The notes beneath the pieces were generated by a model. The model saw only the letters and a list, made by a program, of their open reading frames with translations, was not told where the DNA came from and did not search any database. Below are positions 5,594 to 7,361 of a stretch of DNA of 7,361 nucleotides, one piece after another. The DNA comes from an uncultured Bacteroidota bacterium (GTDB taxonomy: Bacteria; Bacteroidota; Bacteroidia; NS11-12g; UBA955). The stretch spans positions 1 through 7,361 of the forward strand of contig CAIRMY010000071.1 of NCBI GenBank assembly GCA_903879775.1, written 5' to 3'. The position numbers and the translations under genes are program-made. Numbering within the stretch: position 1 is the first letter of the stretch; every line of letters starts with the position of its first letter.

Positions 5594-7361
5594 TTATCCA
5601 AGTAAGGCTTTACTGCCCGCACGTTTGCGTTCGTTTTCGTCAAGGATGATTTTTCTCAAGCGAATATTATCAGGTGTTACCTCTACATATTCATCCTCTT
5701 GAATGTATTCCATTGCCTCTTCTAAATTGAATTCTTTAGGTGGCGCCAAAACTGTATTGTCGTCTTTTCCCGCAGCACGGAAGTTTGTCATTTGTTTTGC
5801 AGTACACAAATTCAAAACCAAATCTCCTGGTTTAATGTGTTCGCCAACAATTTGACCAGTATAAATATCAGCACCAGGATGAATGAAGTAATTTCCACGG
5901 TCTTTCAATTTATCCATACTATACCCGGTAGAAAATCCTTTTTCTTTAGAAATTAAGACTCCATTAATACGGGTTGGCATTGTTCCTTTCCAAGGTTCAA
6001 ATGCTTTAAAGCGATGCGCCATAATGGCTTCACCTTGAGTGGCTGTAAGTAAGTTGTTTCTTAATCCCATCAAACCTCTTGAAGGAATTTCAAACTCCAA
6101 TCTTACCATATCACCTTTTGGCACCATACTTAACATTTCGCCTTTGCGTTGGCTCACATATTCAATCACTTTACCACTGTGGTGTTCAGGTACGTCAACA
6201 GTTAAAATCTCAATAGGTTCATGTTTTTTGCCATCAATTTCTTTCAAAATAACACGGGGTTGTCCTACTTGTAACTCGTAACCTTCTCTACGCATAGTTT
6301 CAACCAATACGCCTAAATGAAGAATTCCTCTACCAAAAACCAAGAATTGGTCTGCACTGTTCGTGTCTTCTACTCTCAATGCCAAGTTTTTCTCAGTTTC
6401 TTTGTATAAACGCTCACGAATTTTTTGAGAAGTCACATGTTTTCCTTCTTTACCAAAGAAAGGAGAATTGTTAATGGCAAACAACATACTCATTGTTGGC
6501 TCATCAATTTTCATTGTTGGCAATGCTTCGGGGTTTTCAAAATCGGCAATTGTATCGCCAATTTCAAAGTTTTCAATTCCTGTAATTGCACAAATGTCTC
6601 CCGAAAAAACGTCTGTAGTTTTTAATTTACCAAGACCGCTAAAGGTATAAAGTTCTTTAACACGTTGACGCTCAAGTTTACCATCTCTTTTTACCAAAGT
6701 AATAGGCATGTTTTCCTTTAAATGTCCGCGTTTCAATCTACCAACGGCAATACGGCCGGTGTAACTACTAAAATCTAAGCTTGTAATTTGCAATTGAACT
6801 GTTCCTTCTTCAACTACAGGAGCAGGAATTACGTCAATAATTGTATCCATCAAGAAAGATAAATCTTCCGTTGGGGTTCTAAAATCAGGACCAAACCAAC
6901 CATTTTTACCTGAACCGAAAACGGTTGTAAAATCTAATTGGTCTTCGTTTGCTTCTAAATTGAAAAACAAATCGAAAATATCGTCATGGGTTTTGTCAGG
7001 ATCACAGTTTGGTTTGTCTACCTTGTTAATTACAACAATAGGTTTTTTACCAAGAGCAAGTGCTTTTTGCAAAACAAATCGGGTTTGAGGCATTGGACCT
7101 TCAAATGCATCAACCAATAGCAATACGCCATCACACATGTTTAACACACGCTCAACCTCACCACCAAAATCGGCGTGACCAGGAGTGTCAATGATGTTGA
7201 TTTTTGTATCTTTCCAAATAACACTTACGTTTTTCGCAAGGATGGTAATACCACGCTCACGCTCTAAATCGTTGTTGTCGAGAATTAATTCTCCAACTTC
7301 TTGATTCTCACGAAAAAGTTGGGCTTGGTGAAGCATTTTGTCAACCAAAGTAGTTTTACCG
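5594..7361 (-). CDS. typA: Ribosome-associated GTPase TypA/BipA (5' end outside the window)
   Basis: TypA/BipA is a translational GTPase related to EF-G and LepA. It binds the ribosome and is linked to 50S assembly and to growth under stress or cold. The gene is cut by the right edge. The frame stays open to 7361 and its first visible codons read GKTTLVDKM, the end of the G1 P-loop (HVDHGKTT), so about 17 N-terminal residues are missing. A TTG at 7348 is an internal leucine codon, not a start. Counting from that codon: ERGITI (31-36, switch I/G2), DTPGHADFGGEVERVL (54-69, G3), NKVDKP (108-113, G4) and SGKNGW (146-151, G5 position). Next come the beta-barrel domain II, the EF-G-like domains (SPFFGKEGKHVTSQKIRERL; GRGILHLGVLVETMRREGYE) and the TypA-specific C-terminal domain with EIPSRGLMGLRNNLLTAT and CTAKQMTNFRAAGKDD. 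The protein ends normally at AGSKALLG. It is followed by lpdA after 33 bases on the same strand. Confidence 0.96.
   Translation of the reverse strand, partial: GKTTLVDKMLHQAQLFRENQEVGELILDNNDLERERGITILAKNVSVIWKDTKINIIDTPGHADFGGEVERVLNMCDGVLLLVDAFEGPMPQTRFVLQKALALGKKPIVVINKVDKPNCDPDKTHDDIFDLFFNLEANEDQLDFTTVFGSGKNGWFGPDFRTPTEDLSFLMDTIIDVIPAPVVEEGTVQLQITSLDFSSYTGRIAVGRLKRGHLKENMPITLVKRDGKLERQRVKELYTFSGLGKLKTTDVFSGDICAITGIENFEIGDTIADFENPEALPTMKIDEPTMSMLFAINNSPFFGKEGKHVTSQKIRERLYKETEKNLALRVEDTNSADQFLVFGRGILHLGVLVETMRREGYELQVGQPRVILKEIDGKKHEPIEILTVDVPEHHSGKVIEYVSQRKGEMLSMVPKGDMVRLEFEIPSRGLMGLRNNLLTATQGEAIMAHRFKAFEPWKGTMPTRINGVLISKEKGFSTGYSMDKLKDRGNYFIHPGADIYTGQIVGEHIKPGDLVLNLCTAKQMTNFRAAGKDDNTVLAPPKEFNLEEAMEYIQEDEYVEVTPDNIRLRKIILDENERKRAGSKALLG

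Noticed and set aside
7346..7348. TTG as the start codon of a 584-residue TypA.
   Set aside because: The frame continues upstream to the window edge and reads GKTT just before it, the end of the conserved G1 GTP-binding loop. The TTG is therefore an internal leucine codon and the gene is cut by the window.
5594..7361. Unusual G5 region (FGSGKNGWFG) in TypA as a sign of altered nucleotide specificity.
   Set aside because: The G5 loop is poorly conserved and the other GTP-binding motifs are standard (NKVDKP gives guanine specificity), so this is more likely ordinary lineage variation.

Overview
The window holds an AT-rich stretch of bacterial chromosome that looks like Bacteroidetes (Bacteroidota). 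Four things point there: a secreted enzyme with a C-terminal module like the type IX secretion (T9SS) sorting domain, a TAnnTTTG promoter -7 motif (TACCTTTG), no Shine-Dalgarno-like sites before the start codons, and menaquinone biosynthesis by MenD. Gene density is very high and no gap exceeds about 120 bases. I see no rRNA, tRNA, CRISPR array, insertion sequence or phage gene.

Layout from left to right: (1) the probable last codons of an unidentified plus-strand gene (2-58), overlapping by 8 bases the start of smpB (51-503, plus strand), the tmRNA-binding protein of trans-translation. (2) A minus-strand gene set, read from right to left: a metallo-beta-lactamase-fold hydrolase (4052-3414), menD (3401-1818) and an exported SGNH/GDSL-type hydrolase (1814-507). 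Gaps of 12 and 3 bases suggest one operon, apparently started by a TAnnTTTG promoter only 7 bases before the first ATG. Its last gene runs tail-to-tail into smpB with 3 bases between the stop codons, and a small palindrome covers that junction. (3) A second minus-strand pair: typA/bipA (from beyond the right edge to 5594), then lpdA, dihydrolipoyl dehydrogenase (5560-4172). A strong intrinsic terminator (about 4117-4148) ends this unit and separates it from the MBL-menD-SGNH unit.

The genes are mostly core housekeeping: ribosome rescue (SmpB), ribosome-associated GTPase function (TypA), the E3 subunit of 2-oxoacid dehydrogenase complexes (Lpd) and menaquinone synthesis for respiration (MenD). 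The accessory element is the pair of hydrolases flanking menD. One is cytoplasmic and glyoxalase-II-like. The other is predicted to be secreted, with no evident link to quinone synthesis. I found no convincing new multi-gene system. The most notable points are the T9SS-type hydrolase embedded after menD, the near-leaderless promoter, and the compact overlaps at both ends of smpB.
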